Numbered from the stretch's first letter, positions 1 through 9,377 are shown. The stretch is DNA of 64,000 bases from Streptomyces sp. AM 2-1-1 (GCF_029167645.1 NZ_CP119147.1:5536501-5600500); one strand, 5' to 3'. A program made the numbers and translations. The notes: a model not told the origin generated them from the sequence alone.

Positions 1-332
1 TGGGACCGGAACCGGTCGTTCAGCTCGACGACGTACTCGGGACCGGAAGCGAGTTCGACGGTGGCCGCGTGCTCCATCCGCCGGAAGCCGACGAGCAACC
101 GGGCTTCGGGCAAACGAAGATGACCCACCACCGACCGGGCGATCCGCTGCGCACCGGGGTGCAACTCCTCGGTGTCCGCGAACACGGCGTCCGCCGCTGG
201 CAGGCTCGACGCGTACGCGCGCACCCCCGCGCCGCCCATCCGCCGGTAGAGCGCGGTGAGCGCACTGCGCACCGTGTCCAGATGGGGGAAGCCGTGCGCC
301 ACGGGACGTCCGCTCCCGCCGCCGTCCGTCAT
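1..332 (-). CDS. Hypothetical protein, 3' end outside window
   Basis: About 110 N-terminal residues are visible, starting at an ATG (complement of 330-332) and running off the left edge. The frame is supported by strong G/C third positions and a protein-like composition (MTDGGGSGRPVAHGFPHLDT at the start, then a stretch with Tyr-Arg-Arg-Met and a segment LRLPEARLLVGFRRMEHA near residues 70-88). No signal peptide, membrane segment or catalytic motif is visible in this part. It is transcribed away from the chorismate mutase gene, so the two probably share the 333-510 gap as a divergent promoter region. I do not recognise the family; the missing C-terminal part would be needed to assign it. Confidence 0.6.
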   Translation of the reverse strand, partial: MTDGGGSGRPVAHGFPHLDTVRSALTALYRRMGGAGVRAYASSLPAADAVFADTEELHPGAQRIARSVVGHLRLPEARLLVGFRRMEHAATVELASGPEYVVELNDRFRS

Positions 333-510
333 GTCCCCACCCCCCCGGCACGTGGATCCCGCCGCTCACCTCCACCGTACGGGGCGCGACCGGGTCGTGT
401 GATGACCGGATCGCGTGGGGCTTCTCGCCCGCCCCGTACCGGTGGCCTCCGCCCCGGGGGCCACCCGCCGACGGCCACCGGCCGGGGCGCTACGTCTAAG
501 CTCATCGACC

Positions 511-861
511 ATGAACGACATCGATCCGTCCGTACGCGAGGAACTGAACCGGCTGCGCGAGAGCATCGACAACATCGACGCCGCCGTCGTCCACATGCTC
601 GCCGAACGGTTCAAGTGCACCCAGCAGGTCGGCCACCTCAAGGCGGCCCACCACCTGCCGCCCGCCGACCCGGCGCGCGAGGGCCGCCAGATCGAGCGCC
701 TGCGCCAGCTCGCCGGCAGCGCCAAGCTCGACCCGGCCTTCGCGGAGAAACTCCTCAACTTCATCGTCGCCGAGGTGATCCGCCACCACGAGCGCATCGC
801 CGAGGAGACCGTGAGCAGCGACGTGTCGCCGGACGGAAGCGGCGAACCGCCGGCGGCGTGA
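511..861 (+). CDS. Chorismate mutase, monofunctional AroQ type
   Basis: Converts chorismate to prephenate, the committed step to phenylalanine and tyrosine, in the cytosol. The 116-residue all-helical protein has the AroQ-class pattern: an N-terminal helix with LNRLRESIDNIDAAVVHMLAE (residues 8-28, containing the active-site Arg of the first helix), then FKCTQQVGHLKAAHHLPPADP with the second-helix Lys, and a C-terminal helix IVAEVIRHHERIAEE. Length fits a stand-alone single-domain mutase; no fused dehydratase or DAHP synthase domain is present. The ATG at 511 begins MNDIDPSVREEL; an upstream in-frame ATG at 415 would add a low-complexity Arg/Pro tail and is rejected. No clear Shine-Dalgarno sequence precedes 511. 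The reaction is well supported by family pattern; actual residues were not aligned. Confidence 0.9.
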   Translation: MNDIDPSVREELNRLRESIDNIDAAVVHMLAERFKCTQQVGHLKAAHHLPPADPAREGRQIERLRQLAGSAKLDPAFAEKLLNFIVAEVIRHHERIAEETVSSDVSPDGSGEPPAA

Positions 862-872
862 CCACGCCGCCC

Positions 873-912
873 CGCGCCCACCCGGTGCCGGCCGCGCCCA
901 CCCGGTGCCGGC
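873..912. repeat. 20-bp direct repeat, two copies
   Basis: Two exact back-to-back copies of CGCGCCCACCCGGTGCCGGC lie just after the chorismate mutase stop codon, in the gap shared with the convergent gene at 1026-1454. Immediately downstream is a GC-rich stretch with GGGCCCG and CGGGCCC arms that could act as a terminator for either gene. Looks like a local duplication. Confidence 0.7.
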
Positions 913-1025
913 CGGGCCCGCTCGCGGTCCGGGGCGGGCCCGGGCCGCCCTGTGATCGCAGGGGTGTGCGTCCACCCCGGAACACCGTCCGCCACCGGCC
1001 GGAGACGGACGGAACGGGCCACGGT

Positions 1026-1454
1026 TCAGAGCTCGTGGTCCCCGGCCACCTCCTCCCAGGGGATGTCGAGGAAACCGGGTACCTCCCCGGCCTCCGCGAC
1101 ATCCGTGGTGTGCTGGAACCAGACGACGGTCAGGGCCGAGCGGTGCAGCACCGGCTCCAGCCCGGGATCGACCGCCGCCGAAGCGAACGTACCCACACAG
1201 GTGACCGGAGGCAGCACCTCGACCGGGCCGAACCCACCGCCCCTCCCCTCCGGGCGGTCCCGGGTGGGCACGACGAGATGCACCCGCCCGTCCCGCACGC
1301 CGGCCCCGGCCGTCCGCAGCAGCCCCCCGATCTTCAGGTCGTTGACCAACCGGCAGGGGTAGCCCTCCAGCATGCCGCCGTACGTCGAGGAGACCCGCAC
1401 CTCGCTGAGAGCGATCGAACGGCCGGAGGCGAGGAGGACGCGCGTCAGGGACAT
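1026..1454 (-). CDS. Conserved hypothetical protein, 142 aa
   Basis: ATG at 1454 preceded by GAGGG at good spacing. The protein has an N-terminal half rich in beta-type segments (LASGRSIALSEVRVSSTYGG, then LEGYPCRLVNDLKIGGLL) and a C-terminal part with VVWFQHTTDVAEAGEVPGFL followed by acidic residues. No signal peptide, no membrane helix and no recognised catalytic motif. Convergent with chorismate mutase and divergent from pepN (146-bp gap). I do not recognise a named family with certainty; it reads like one of the small conserved actinomycete proteins. Coding is supported by composition and the ribosome-binding site. Confidence 0.7.
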   Translation of the reverse strand: MSLTRVLLASGRSIALSEVRVSSTYGGMLEGYPCRLVNDLKIGGLLRTAGAGVRDGRVHLVVPTRDRPEGRGGGFGPVEVLPPVTCVGTFASAAVDPGLEPVLHRSALTVVWFQHTTDVAEAGEVPGFLDIPWEEVAGDHEL

Positions 1455-1600
1455 GCGGGCACCCTCGCACCCACCGCGCCCGGCGCGACACCGGATAAAC
1501 GCGTCCGGCCGACGGACGACCGCACGACCGCACGACGGGACGCGCCGACCGGAGGAGAACCCCCTCGCACGCTCTCCCGGCGGTACGGCAGCATGGAACG

Positions 1601-4105
1601 ATGTCCGTACTGACGCGCGACGAAGCGCAGACCCGAGCCACCTCCATCGACGTCCAGCGATACACGATCGACCTCGACCTCACCACCGGCGACGAGACCT
1701 TCGGGTCCAGCACCGTCGTCCGTTTCACCGCACGCACCGCCACCGACACGTTCATCGAGGTCAAACCGGCGGCGCTGCGCTCGATCAGCCTCGACGGACA
1801 CCCCCTCGACCCCGCTCTCCTCGCCGACGGCCGCTACCCCCTCACCGGGCTCGCGGCCGGCCCCCACGAGCTCCGCGTCGACGCCACCATGCGGTACTCG
1901 CACACCGGCGAGGGGATGCACCGCTTCACCGACCCGACCGACGGCGAGAGCTACGTCTACACCCAGCTCTTCCTCGACGACGTGCAGCGGGTCTTCCCCG
2001 CCTTCGACCAGCCCGACCTGAAGTCCGTCTTCGAGATCACCGTCACCGCCCCGGACGGGTGGACCGTCCTCGGCAACGGCATCGCCACCCCCACCGGCGA
2101 CGGACGCTGGACCATCGCCCCCACCCCCCTCATCTCCACCTACCTCGTCGCCGTCGCCGCCGGACCCTGGCACTCCGTCACCACCGAGCACGCCGGGATC
2201 CCCTTCGGCATCCACTGCCGCCGCTCGCTCGCCCCCCACCTCGACGCCGACGCCGAGGAGATCCTCGACGTCACGCGCGCCTGCTTCGACCGCTACCACG
2301 AGAAGTTCGACGAGCCGTACCCCTTCGACTCGTACGACCAGGCCTTCGTCCCCGAGTTCAACGCCGGCGCCATGGAGAACCCCGGACTCGTCACCTTCCG
2401 CGACGAATTCGTCTACCGCTCCGCCGTCACCGACACCGAACGCCAGACCCGCGCCATGGTCATCTCCCACGAGATGGCCCACATGTGGTTCGGCGACCTC
2501 GTCACCCTCAGCTGGTGGGACGACATCTGGCTCAACGAGTCCTTCGCCGAGTACATGGGCTACCAGACCCTCACCGAAGCCACCCGCTTCACCGACACCT
2601 GGGTCGACTTCGGCGTCGCCCGCAAGGGCTGGGGGTACGACGCCGACCAGCGCCCCTCCACCCACCCCGTCGCCCCCGACCACGCCGCCGTCCCCGACAC
2701 CGCCTCCGCACTCGTCAACTTCGACGGCATCTCCTACGCCAAGGGCGCCTCCGCGCTGCGCCAGCTCGTCACCTGGATCGGCGAGAAGGACTTCCTCGCC
2801 GGCATCAACACCCACTTCGCCCGGCACAAGTTCGCCAACGCCGGCCTCGCCGACTTCATCGACAACCTCGCCTCCACCACCGACCGCGACGTCCACGGCT
2901 GGGCCGACGCCTGGCTGCGCACCACCGGCCCCGACACCCTCACCGCCCGCGTCGAGGAGCACGGCAACGAGTGGACCCTCGCCGTCGACCACGGCGGCAG
3001 CCGCCCCCACCGCATCGCCGTCGGCCTCTACGACCACGAACTCGGCGTCCAGTCCGGCGTCGGCCGCCTCGTCCTGCGCGACCGCATCGAGACCGACGTC
3101 CCCGGCACCGGCGAACCCCTCACCCTCCCCGGCCCGCGCCCCGTCCTCGTCGTCCCCAACGACCACGACCTCACCTACGCCAAGGTCCGGCTCGACCCGG
3201 ACTCCTGGACGGCCGTCGAGCACAGCCTCTCCGGCATCCCCGACCCCCTCACCCGCGCCGTCATCTGGAACACCGCCCGCGACATGGTCCGCGACGGCGT
3301 CCTCCACCCCACCGCCTACCTCACCCTCGCCCGCACCCACCTCCCGCACGAGAGGGACCTCGCGCTCGTCCAGGGCGTCCTCGGCTTCGCCGCCCTGATC
3401 ACCGACCGCTACCTCACCCCCGACCAGCGCCCCGCCGCGCTCGCCACCCTCACCGACCTCTGCCGCGACCTCGTCCGCCGCACCGAGGACGGCAGCGGCC
3501 AGGGCCTGCGCCTCGTCGCCGTACGTCACCTCATCGACGCCGCCACCCAGCCCGACACCCTGAGGGAATGGCTCGCCGACGGCACCGCACCCGGAGGCCC
3601 CGAACTCGACCCCGAACTGCGCTGGCGCATCCTCACCCGCCTCGCCGTCCTCGGCGCCACCGACGAGAGCGCCATCGCCGCCGAACTCGCCCAGGACCCC
3701 AGCGCCACCGGCCAGGAGGGCGCCGCCCGCTGCCGCGCCGCGTTGCCCGACCCGGAGGCCAAAGCCGCCGCCTGGCGTTCCCTGTTCCACGACGACACCC
3801 TGTCGAACTACCTCTTCACCGCCACCGCCCAGGGCTTCTGGCAGCCCGAGCACACCGGACTCACCCGCGAGTACGTGGCGCGCTTCTACCCCGACGCCGC
3901 CGCGCTCGCAGCCCGCCGGGGCCCCGCCATCGCCACCGCCGCCGGCCGGGCGGCCTTCCCCGCGTACGACGTGGACACCGACGCCCTCGCGCACGGGACA
4001 CGCGCCCTGGAGGACGACACCCTCACCCCCGCCCTGCGCCGCAAGCTCGTCGACGAACTCGACGACCTGCGCCGCGCACTGGCGGTACGCGCCACCGCCC
4101 CCTGA
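1601..4105 (+). CDS. pepN: Aminopeptidase N, M1 family zinc metallopeptidase
   Basis: Removes N-terminal residues from peptides; cytosolic, as no signal peptide is present. The 834-residue protein has the full M1 signature: exopeptidase motif GAMEN at residues 256-260, zinc motif HEMAH (His290, Glu291, His294) and third zinc ligand Glu313 in NESFAEY, exactly 18 residues after the second His. An N-terminal beta-sandwich (residues 1-190, with the QLFLDDVQRVFPAFDQPDLK stretch) and a C-terminal helical domain (from about 520, ending AVRATAP) match the length of actinobacterial PepN. ATG at 1601 gives the expected N-terminus MSVLTRDEAQTRATSIDVQR. It is followed by a hairpin terminator at 4139 and so appears monocistronic. 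Confidence 0.96.
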   Translation: MSVLTRDEAQTRATSIDVQRYTIDLDLTTGDETFGSSTVVRFTARTATDTFIEVKPAALRSISLDGHPLDPALLADGRYPLTGLAAGPHELRVDATMRYSHTGEGMHRFTDPTDGESYVYTQLFLDDVQRVFPAFDQPDLKSVFEITVTAPDGWTVLGNGIATPTGDGRWTIAPTPLISTYLVAVAAGPWHSVTTEHAGIPFGIHCRRSLAPHLDADAEEILDVTRACFDRYHEKFDEPYPFDSYDQAFVPEFNAGAMENPGLVTFRDEFVYRSAVTDTERQTRAMVISHEMAHMWFGDLVTLSWWDDIWLNESFAEYMGYQTLTEATRFTDTWVDFGVARKGWGYDADQRPSTHPVAPDHAAVPDTASALVNFDGISYAKGASALRQLVTWIGEKDFLAGINTHFARHKFANAGLADFIDNLASTTDRDVHGWADAWLRTTGPDTLTARVEEHGNEWTLAVDHGGSRPHRIAVGLYDHELGVQSGVGRLVLRDRIETDVPGTGEPLTLPGPRPVLVVPNDHDLTYAKVRLDPDSWTAVEHSLSGIPDPLTRAVIWNTARDMVRDGVLHPTAYLTLARTHLPHERDLALVQGVLGFAALITDRYLTPDQRPAALATLTDLCRDLVRRTEDGSGQGLRLVAVRHLIDAATQPDTLREWLADGTAPGGPELDPELRWRILTRLAVLGATDESAIAAELAQDPSATGQEGAARCRAALPDPEAKAAAWRSLFHDDTLSNYLFTATAQGFWQPEHTGLTREYVARFYPDAAALAARRGPAIATAAGRAAFPAYDVDTDALAHGTRALEDDTLTPALRRKLVDELDDLRRALAVRATAP

Positions 4106-4138
4106 CCCACCCGCCCGGCTTCCGGTCCCCGCGCCACC

Positions 4139-4174
4139 GTGCCCGGCCCCCTCCACCCGAGGGGCGCCGGGCAC
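4139..4174 (+). terminator. Hairpin terminator of pepN
   Basis: GTGCCCGGC pairs with GCCGGGCAC (9 bp) and CCCCTC with GAGGGG (6 bp), separated by one bulged C, with a CACCC loop. It starts 33 bp after the pepN stop. No U-tract follows, as is usual in high-GC actinomycetes. Confidence 0.7.
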
Positions 4175-4549
4175 GGCCGTGTCCGGCACCCCTCGGCGTG
4201 CGAACGTGCGCCCGTTCGTCCCCCGACACCGATGCCCCTCGGCCCAGCGATGCCCGTCCGCCTCGCAACGGCAACCCGATGCCTCTTACCCCGCGACGGT
4301 GTGCCCCTCACGCGCACCCGGAACCGCCCCTACGCGGCGTCAACGCCCTTCGCGAGCAAGCCGGTTCACCCGTACGAGGCCATTCGTCTCGAACTCCCGC
4401 ACGGAGTACGACCATGCGTGCGCTCATCCCGCGGTGCGCACCCAAACCCCTTTAAGGTCGGCATCGTTGGACCGGGCGGCCCAGCCGCGACACGCCCTGG
4501 ACGCCCGCACGTCCCACGCCACCACATCACCGAAGGGGTCCCACCAGCC
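4175..4549 (+). other. Intergenic leader before the siderophore-type unit
   Basis: About 375 bp without a convincing gene. It must hold the promoter of the decarboxylase gene at 4550. TTTAAGGTCGGCATCG at 4451-4466 partly resembles the left half of the DmdR/IdeR iron box but has no matching right half. AAGGGG, 10 nt before the ATG at 4550, is the likely ribosome-binding site. Confidence 0.5.
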
Positions 4550-5950
4550 ATGTCCACCCACCCACCCCTCGCCGGCGGCACCACGGGCCCCGGCCACCTG
4601 CGGCCCCTGCTCGACACCGTCCTCGCCGCCCTCCACGAAGGCGCCACCCGCCGGGCCGGGCCCCTCCCCGCCGGCGGCCCCGCCGCCACCACCGCCCGTA
4701 CGCGCCACACCATGGGGCCCCTCCTCCCCGACGAAGGCACCGGCGCCCACCACGCCCTCACCACCCTCGTCACCGCCCTCGCCGAAGGCGCCGCGGACCC
4801 CGCGCACCCCCACTGCACGGCCCACCTCCACACCCCGCCGCTCGCCCTCGCCGCAGCCGCCGACCTCGCCGCCTCCGCCCTCAACCCCTCCATGGACTCC
4901 TGGGACCAGGCACCCGCCGCCACCACCCTCGAAACCGAACTCACCACCACGCTCGCCCGCGAGATCTACCCCCACCACCCCCACCCCGACGCCGTCATCA
5001 CCACCGGCGGCACCGAAGCCAACCAACTCGCCCTCCTCCTCGCCCGCGAACGCCACGGCCCCGTACAGACCATCCACGCCACCAACGCCCACCACAGCAT
5101 CACCCGCGCCGCCTGGCTCCTCGGCCTCCCCACCCCCCACGCCATCCCCGCACCCCACGGCGTCATGGACCTCGCCGCCCTCCGCGAAGCCCTCACCCAC
5201 ACCTCCGGCCCCCACCTCGTCACCGCCACCGCCGGCACCACCGACACCGGCGCCATCGACCCCCTCACCGACATCGCCGACCTCTGCGACCTGCACGGCG
5301 CCGAACTCCACATCGACGCCGCCTACGGCGGAACGCTCCTCTTCAGCCCCACCCACCGCGCCAAGATCAACGGCCTCCACCGCGCCCACAGCGTCACCCT
5401 CGACCTGCACAAACTCGGCTGGCAGCCGGCCCCCGCCGGCATCCTCGCCGTCCCCGACCGCCACCACCTCGCCCCCCTCCACCACCTCGCCCCCTACCTC
5501 AACGCCGACGACGACACCGAAGCCGGCATCCCCGACACCCTCGGCCGCTCCCTGCGCACCACCCGACGGCCCGACGCCCTCAAGATCGCCGTCACCCTCC
5601 AGGCCCTCGGCCGCGACGGACTCGCCGAACTCATCGACCGCACCCTCACCACCGCCCACCACCTCGCCGGCCTCGTCGACCGCACCCCCGGCCTCGAACT
5701 CCACGCACCCCCCACCATCAGCACCGTCCTCTTCCGCCCCACCGACGCCGACGACCGCACCGTCGCCACCCTCCGCCGCACCCTCCTCGACCGCGGCCAC
5801 GCCGTCCTCGGCCGCGCCCACGCCGACGGACGGCTCTGGCTCAAAGCCACCCTCCTCAACCCCCACACCACCCCCGCGGACCTCAGCGCCCTCCTCGCCC
5901 GTATCACCCGCCTCAGCACCGAACTCACGGAAGGCAGCACCCCCCGATGA
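4550..5950 (+). CDS. PLP-dependent amino acid decarboxylase, DesA-like
   Basis: Group II (glutamate/aromatic amino acid) decarboxylase fold; 466 residues. Seen: ITTGGTEANQLALLLARE around residue 150 (phosphate-binding region), HIDAAYGG near 257 (the Asp that contacts the pyridine nitrogen), and VTLDLHKLGW with the Schiff-base Lys at about residue 288. The gene overlaps the downstream N-hydroxylase by 4 bp (ATGA), so the two are translationally coupled. In Streptomyces this pairing is typical of desferrioxamine biosynthesis, where lysine is decarboxylated to cadaverine and then N-hydroxylated, so lysine (or ornithine or diaminobutyrate) is the likely substrate; that is inference. It is slightly shorter than typical DesA. 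ATG at 4550 has AAGGGG upstream; upstream in-frame starts give an Arg/Pro-rich tail. Confidence 0.85.
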   Translation: MSTHPPLAGGTTGPGHLRPLLDTVLAALHEGATRRAGPLPAGGPAATTARTRHTMGPLLPDEGTGAHHALTTLVTALAEGAADPAHPHCTAHLHTPPLALAAAADLAASALNPSMDSWDQAPAATTLETELTTTLAREIYPHHPHPDAVITTGGTEANQLALLLARERHGPVQTIHATNAHHSITRAAWLLGLPTPHAIPAPHGVMDLAALREALTHTSGPHLVTATAGTTDTGAIDPLTDIADLCDLHGAELHIDAAYGGTLLFSPTHRAKINGLHRAHSVTLDLHKLGWQPAPAGILAVPDRHHLAPLHHLAPYLNADDDTEAGIPDTLGRSLRTTRRPDALKIAVTLQALGRDGLAELIDRTLTTAHHLAGLVDRTPGLELHAPPTISTVLFRPTDADDRTVATLRRTLLDRGHAVLGRAHADGRLWLKATLLNPHTTPADLSALLARITRLSTELTEGSTPR

Positions 5951-7371
5951 CCGACCGCCCCACCCCCGGCACCGACCAGCCGCACGACCTCATCGGCATC
6001 GGCATCGGCCCCTTCAACCTCTCCCTCGCCGCCCTCGCCCACGACGTCCGGCACCCCGACACCCCCCGGGCCCCGCTGACCGCCGCCTTCTACGACCAAC
6101 GCCCCGCCTTCCACTGGCACCCCGGCCTCCTCCTCGACGGCGCCACCCTCCAAGTCCCCTTCCTCGCCGACCTCGTCACCCTCGCCGACCCCACCAGCCC
6201 CTGGACCTTCCTCAACTACCTCCGCACGCTGGGCCGCCTCTACCCCTTCTACTTCGCCGAGCGCTTCCACATCCAACGCGCCGAATACGACGCCTACTGC
6301 CGCTGGGTCACCCAGCAACTCCCCGGACTCCACTTCGGCCACCACGTCGACGCCGTCCGCTGGATCCCCGAACGCGCCCTCTTCCAGGTCGACTTCACCC
6401 AACTCGACCCGGACGGAGAAACCAGAACCCCCGGCCGCGCCCACGCCCGCCACATCGCCCTCGGCATCGGCACCGCACCCCACGTCCCCGAACCCCTCCG
6501 GCCCCTCGCGGCAGCCGAGGACATCCCCGTCATCCACTCCGGCGACTACCTCGACCACCGCGAGCGACTCCTGCGCGCCGAACACCTCACCGTCATCGGC
6601 TCAGGACAGTCGGGCGCCGAGATCTTCCTCGACCTGCTCCGCGCCCGCCCCCACGGCCACGAACGACTCCACTGGCTCGCCCGGACCTCCGCGTTCGCCC
6701 CGATGGAGTACTCCAAACTCGGCCTCGAACACTTCACCCCCGACTACACCCGCTACTTCCACGGCCTGGCCGAAGAAACCCGCGACCACCTCGTCACCCG
6801 GCAGTGGCAACTCCACAAGGGCATCGACACCGACACGATCTCCGCCATCCACGACGAGCTCTACCGGCGCACCCTCCACGGCGGCTGGCCCGACGCCACC
6901 CTCACCCCCGGCGTCCGCGTCCGCACCGCCGGACGACTCGGCACCACCCGCATCGAACTCCACCTCGAACACATCGAGCAGGGCACCCGCAGCCGCCACA
7001 CCACCGACGCCGTCGTCCTCGCCACCGGCTACCGCGAACGCCCCCTCGACACCCTCCTCGACGGCATCGCCCCCCACATCCGCCGCGACGGAGCCGGCCG
7101 CCCCCGCGTCGACCTCCACCACCGCCTCGAACTCGACCCCGCCATCACCGGCAACATCTACGTCCAGAACGCCGAACGCCACACCCACGGCGTCGGCGCC
7201 CCCGACCTCGGCCTCGCCGCCCACCGCAGCGCCACCATCCTCAACCACCTCACCGGCACCACCCCCTACCCCCTCCCCGACCGCACCGCCTTCACCACCT
7301 TCGGCCTCACCCCCCACCCCGCGGTCCCCCCGCAGACCTCCCCCCGCGCCCCCCTCCACCAGACCACCTGA
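5947..7371 (+). CDS. FAD/NADPH-dependent amine N-hydroxylase, DesB-like
   Basis: Class B flavin monooxygenase of the lysine/ornithine/diamine N-hydroxylase family (IucD, SidA, DesB). It adds a hydroxyl to a primary amine to build a hydroxamate iron ligand. The 474-residue protein shows the FAD motif GIGIGPFNLSLAAL near residue 17, the NADPH motif VIGSGQSGAEIFLDLL near 218 and the C-terminal LATGYRE near 358, in the correct order. Its ATG overlaps the decarboxylase stop by 4 bp. The acyltransferase (DesC) and NIS synthetase (DesD) that complete the classical pathway are not here: the next gene is convergent and unrelated. Either the products feed enzymes elsewhere or this pair makes a simpler hydroxylated polyamine. 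Confidence 0.88.
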   Translation: MTDRPTPGTDQPHDLIGIGIGPFNLSLAALAHDVRHPDTPRAPLTAAFYDQRPAFHWHPGLLLDGATLQVPFLADLVTLADPTSPWTFLNYLRTLGRLYPFYFAERFHIQRAEYDAYCRWVTQQLPGLHFGHHVDAVRWIPERALFQVDFTQLDPDGETRTPGRAHARHIALGIGTAPHVPEPLRPLAAAEDIPVIHSGDYLDHRERLLRAEHLTVIGSGQSGAEIFLDLLRARPHGHERLHWLARTSAFAPMEYSKLGLEHFTPDYTRYFHGLAEETRDHLVTRQWQLHKGIDTDTISAIHDELYRRTLHGGWPDATLTPGVRVRTAGRLGTTRIELHLEHIEQGTRSRHTTDAVVLATGYRERPLDTLLDGIAPHIRRDGAGRPRVDLHHRLELDPAITGNIYVQNAERHTHGVGAPDLGLAAHRSATILNHLTGTTPYPLPDRTAFTTFGLTPHPAVPPQTSPRAPLHQTT

Positions 7372-7397
7372 CCCGCCCACCCGCCCACCACGCGAAA

Positions 7398-7435
7398 GGG
7401 CGGCCACCCCGGCCCGAAAGCCGGAGCGACCGCCC
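7398..7435. terminator. Bidirectional terminator between convergent genes
   Basis: An outer stem GGGCGG/CCGCCC (7398-7403 with 7430-7435) encloses an inner CGGC/GCCG stem with a CCGAAA loop. It lies midway between the N-hydroxylase stop and the nucleotidase stop and can serve both strands. Confidence 0.55.
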
Positions 7436-7458
7436 CACCCACCCGACGACAGTCAGCC

Positions 7459-9273
7459 TCAGAACACCGGCACACCGTCCCGCGTCAGACGCCACCCCAC
7501 CGTCGCGAACTCCGCCGGGTCGACCTCACCCTTCGCCGTCACCCACGCGATGATCGTGTTCCGGATCTCGTCCGAGTTCGCCCACACCTGCTGCGCACCC
7601 GGCACGTGCGGGAAGTTGCCGCCACCGCTCGCCCGGTAGTTGTTCACCGCCAGCACGAACCGCGCGGCCGGGTCGATCGCCGCACCCCCGAACGACAGCC
7701 CGACGATCCGCGAGCCCACCGGCTTCGCGATGTCGATGTCGTACGTCACCCCCGACAGCGCGTCGTAGTTGTAGTCCGGCGTACCGCCCGCGTTCGTCAG
7801 CTTGGACGTGTCCACCGCGCCGCCCGCCGCCGTCTGCACGTAGTACCGCGCCGAGAACTCCAGGTACTCCTTGACCTGGGCGCCCGTGACGATCCGCGCC
7901 TCCAGCGTGTTCTCGAAGGGGTACAGACCCGCCGCGTCCTTGATCGTGACGTTGCCCGCCGGGATCGAGGCCGTCCGCGAGAAGCACGACGCCTGCGAGA
8001 GCACCGGCAGCGACGCGAACTCCCCACCCGCCAGAGCACCCTTCACCGTCTCCGCCTGGACGTGGTTGATCAGGTCGATGATCGGCTCGTCCTTCCACGG
8101 CGCGTCCACCGTGCTCATCGCCGCGACCGACGTACCGATGACCTGGTTCACATAGGCCACCACCTTCGTGTGCTCGTCCCTGAGGAGCCGTGTGATCTTC
8201 TCGTCCTCGGCGACCGTGTGGGAGTTCAGCACCTGTGCGCCGACCTTCTCCACCGTCCAGCGGCCCTTCGACCACACCAGGTCGACGTCGAAGAGGGTCA
8301 GACGCTGGCCCCACTTCGCCGGCTCCGAGAGCACGACCGGCTTGCCCGTCTCCTTGTTGACCACGACGTACTCGGGGATCTCCGCGTGCGCGTGACCCAC
8401 CAGGATCGCGTCGATCCCCGGCACCTGCTCCGCCACCAGACCGGCCGCGTTCTCCACGTACGGAATCTGGTCGCCGTACGACGACGTGCCGGACGAACCC
8501 GAGTGCGCCGAGACGATCACGACGTCCGCACCCATCGAGCGCAGCTTCGGCACCCAGTGGGCGGCCTGCTCCTCGAGGCCAGGGAACACCATCTTCCCGC
8601 TCACGTTCGCCTTGTCCCAGATCGCGATGCCCGGATTGGTCAGACCCAGCACGGCCACCCGTACGTCCCTGCCGTGCGGCGTCCGCATCCGCTTGATCAC
8701 GTACGGGGCGAACGCCGGCTTCAGCGTCTTCGCGTCCAGCGCGTTCGCACCGAGCAGCGGGAAGTCGCACTGCTCCTCGAACTTCCGCAGCACCGGGATG
8801 CCGTAGTTGAACTCGTGGTTCCCGAGCGCCGCCGCGTCGTACCCGATCGCGTTCATCGCCTGCGCCATCGGGTGCACCGGCCCGCGCTTCGCGGTGATCG
8901 GGTCGATCTTCGCGTAGTAGTAGGAGAGCTGGGTGCCCTGGATGGTGTCACCGGCGTCGATCAGCAGCGTGTTGCCGCGCCCCCGCTCCTCGCGGATCTT
9001 CTCCACCAGCGTCGAGATCTTCGCCAGGCCGACGTCGTTGTGCGCGGCGTCGTCGTACTCCTTGTCCGTGAAGTAGTCCCAGTTGAAGACGTTGCCGTGC
9101 AGGTCCGTCGTGCCCATGACGGTGAACGAGTACCGCTTCGCGTGGCTCTCACCGTGCCCGTGGCCCGACGGCGCGGCGGCCCCGGCCTCTCCCGCGACCA
9201 CTCCGCCCGCCAGCGCGACACCCGCACCGGCGGCTGCCGAACGGCCCAGAAACGTCCTGCGGTTCAACGGCAT
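7459..9273 (-). CDS. Secreted 5'-nucleotidase / metallophosphatase, Tat substrate
   Basis: 604 residues. Starts MPLNRRTFLGRSAAAGAGVA, a twin-arginine signal (RRTFLG) with an Ala-rich core ending near AGAAAP, so it is exported folded. The N-terminal metallophosphoesterase domain carries the dimetal motifs in order: TTDLHGN (D-x-H), LIDAGDTIQG, LGNHEFNYG (GNHE) and VGHAHAEIP (GHxH). The C-terminal half is the 5_nucleotid_C substrate domain, with YPFENTLEARIVTG and VNNYRASGGGNF typical of UshA/CpdB relatives. It probably releases phosphate and nucleosides from extracellular nucleotides. ATG at 9273 follows GAGGAGC at good spacing; an in-frame extension to 9543 has no signal logic and is rejected. 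Convergent with the N-hydroxylase. Confidence 0.93.
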   Translation of the reverse strand: MPLNRRTFLGRSAAAGAGVALAGGVVAGEAGAAAPSGHGHGESHAKRYSFTVMGTTDLHGNVFNWDYFTDKEYDDAAHNDVGLAKISTLVEKIREERGRGNTLLIDAGDTIQGTQLSYYYAKIDPITAKRGPVHPMAQAMNAIGYDAAALGNHEFNYGIPVLRKFEEQCDFPLLGANALDAKTLKPAFAPYVIKRMRTPHGRDVRVAVLGLTNPGIAIWDKANVSGKMVFPGLEEQAAHWVPKLRSMGADVVIVSAHSGSSGTSSYGDQIPYVENAAGLVAEQVPGIDAILVGHAHAEIPEYVVVNKETGKPVVLSEPAKWGQRLTLFDVDLVWSKGRWTVEKVGAQVLNSHTVAEDEKITRLLRDEHTKVVAYVNQVIGTSVAAMSTVDAPWKDEPIIDLINHVQAETVKGALAGGEFASLPVLSQASCFSRTASIPAGNVTIKDAAGLYPFENTLEARIVTGAQVKEYLEFSARYYVQTAAGGAVDTSKLTNAGGTPDYNYDALSGVTYDIDIAKPVGSRIVGLSFGGAAIDPAARFVLAVNNYRASGGGNFPHVPGAQQVWANSDEIRNTIIAWVTAKGEVDPAEFATVGWRLTRDGVPVF

Positions 9274-9377
9274 CTCTCTTGCTCCTCGTTCACTCGGACG
9301 ACGCGGACGACCGGTGGTGCGGCGTGATCGATCCGCGTTCATGACGCGCGTAGATTGTTGCGCAGTCCATGCGAAGG

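Noticed and set aside
1445..4189. Very long antisense open frame opposite pepN
   Set aside because: Artefact of G/C third-position bias; the pepN frame has all M1 motifs.
4451..4470. Iron box (DmdR/IdeR) before the decarboxylase gene
   Set aside because: Only the left half resembles TTAGGTTAGGCT; the right half is missing.
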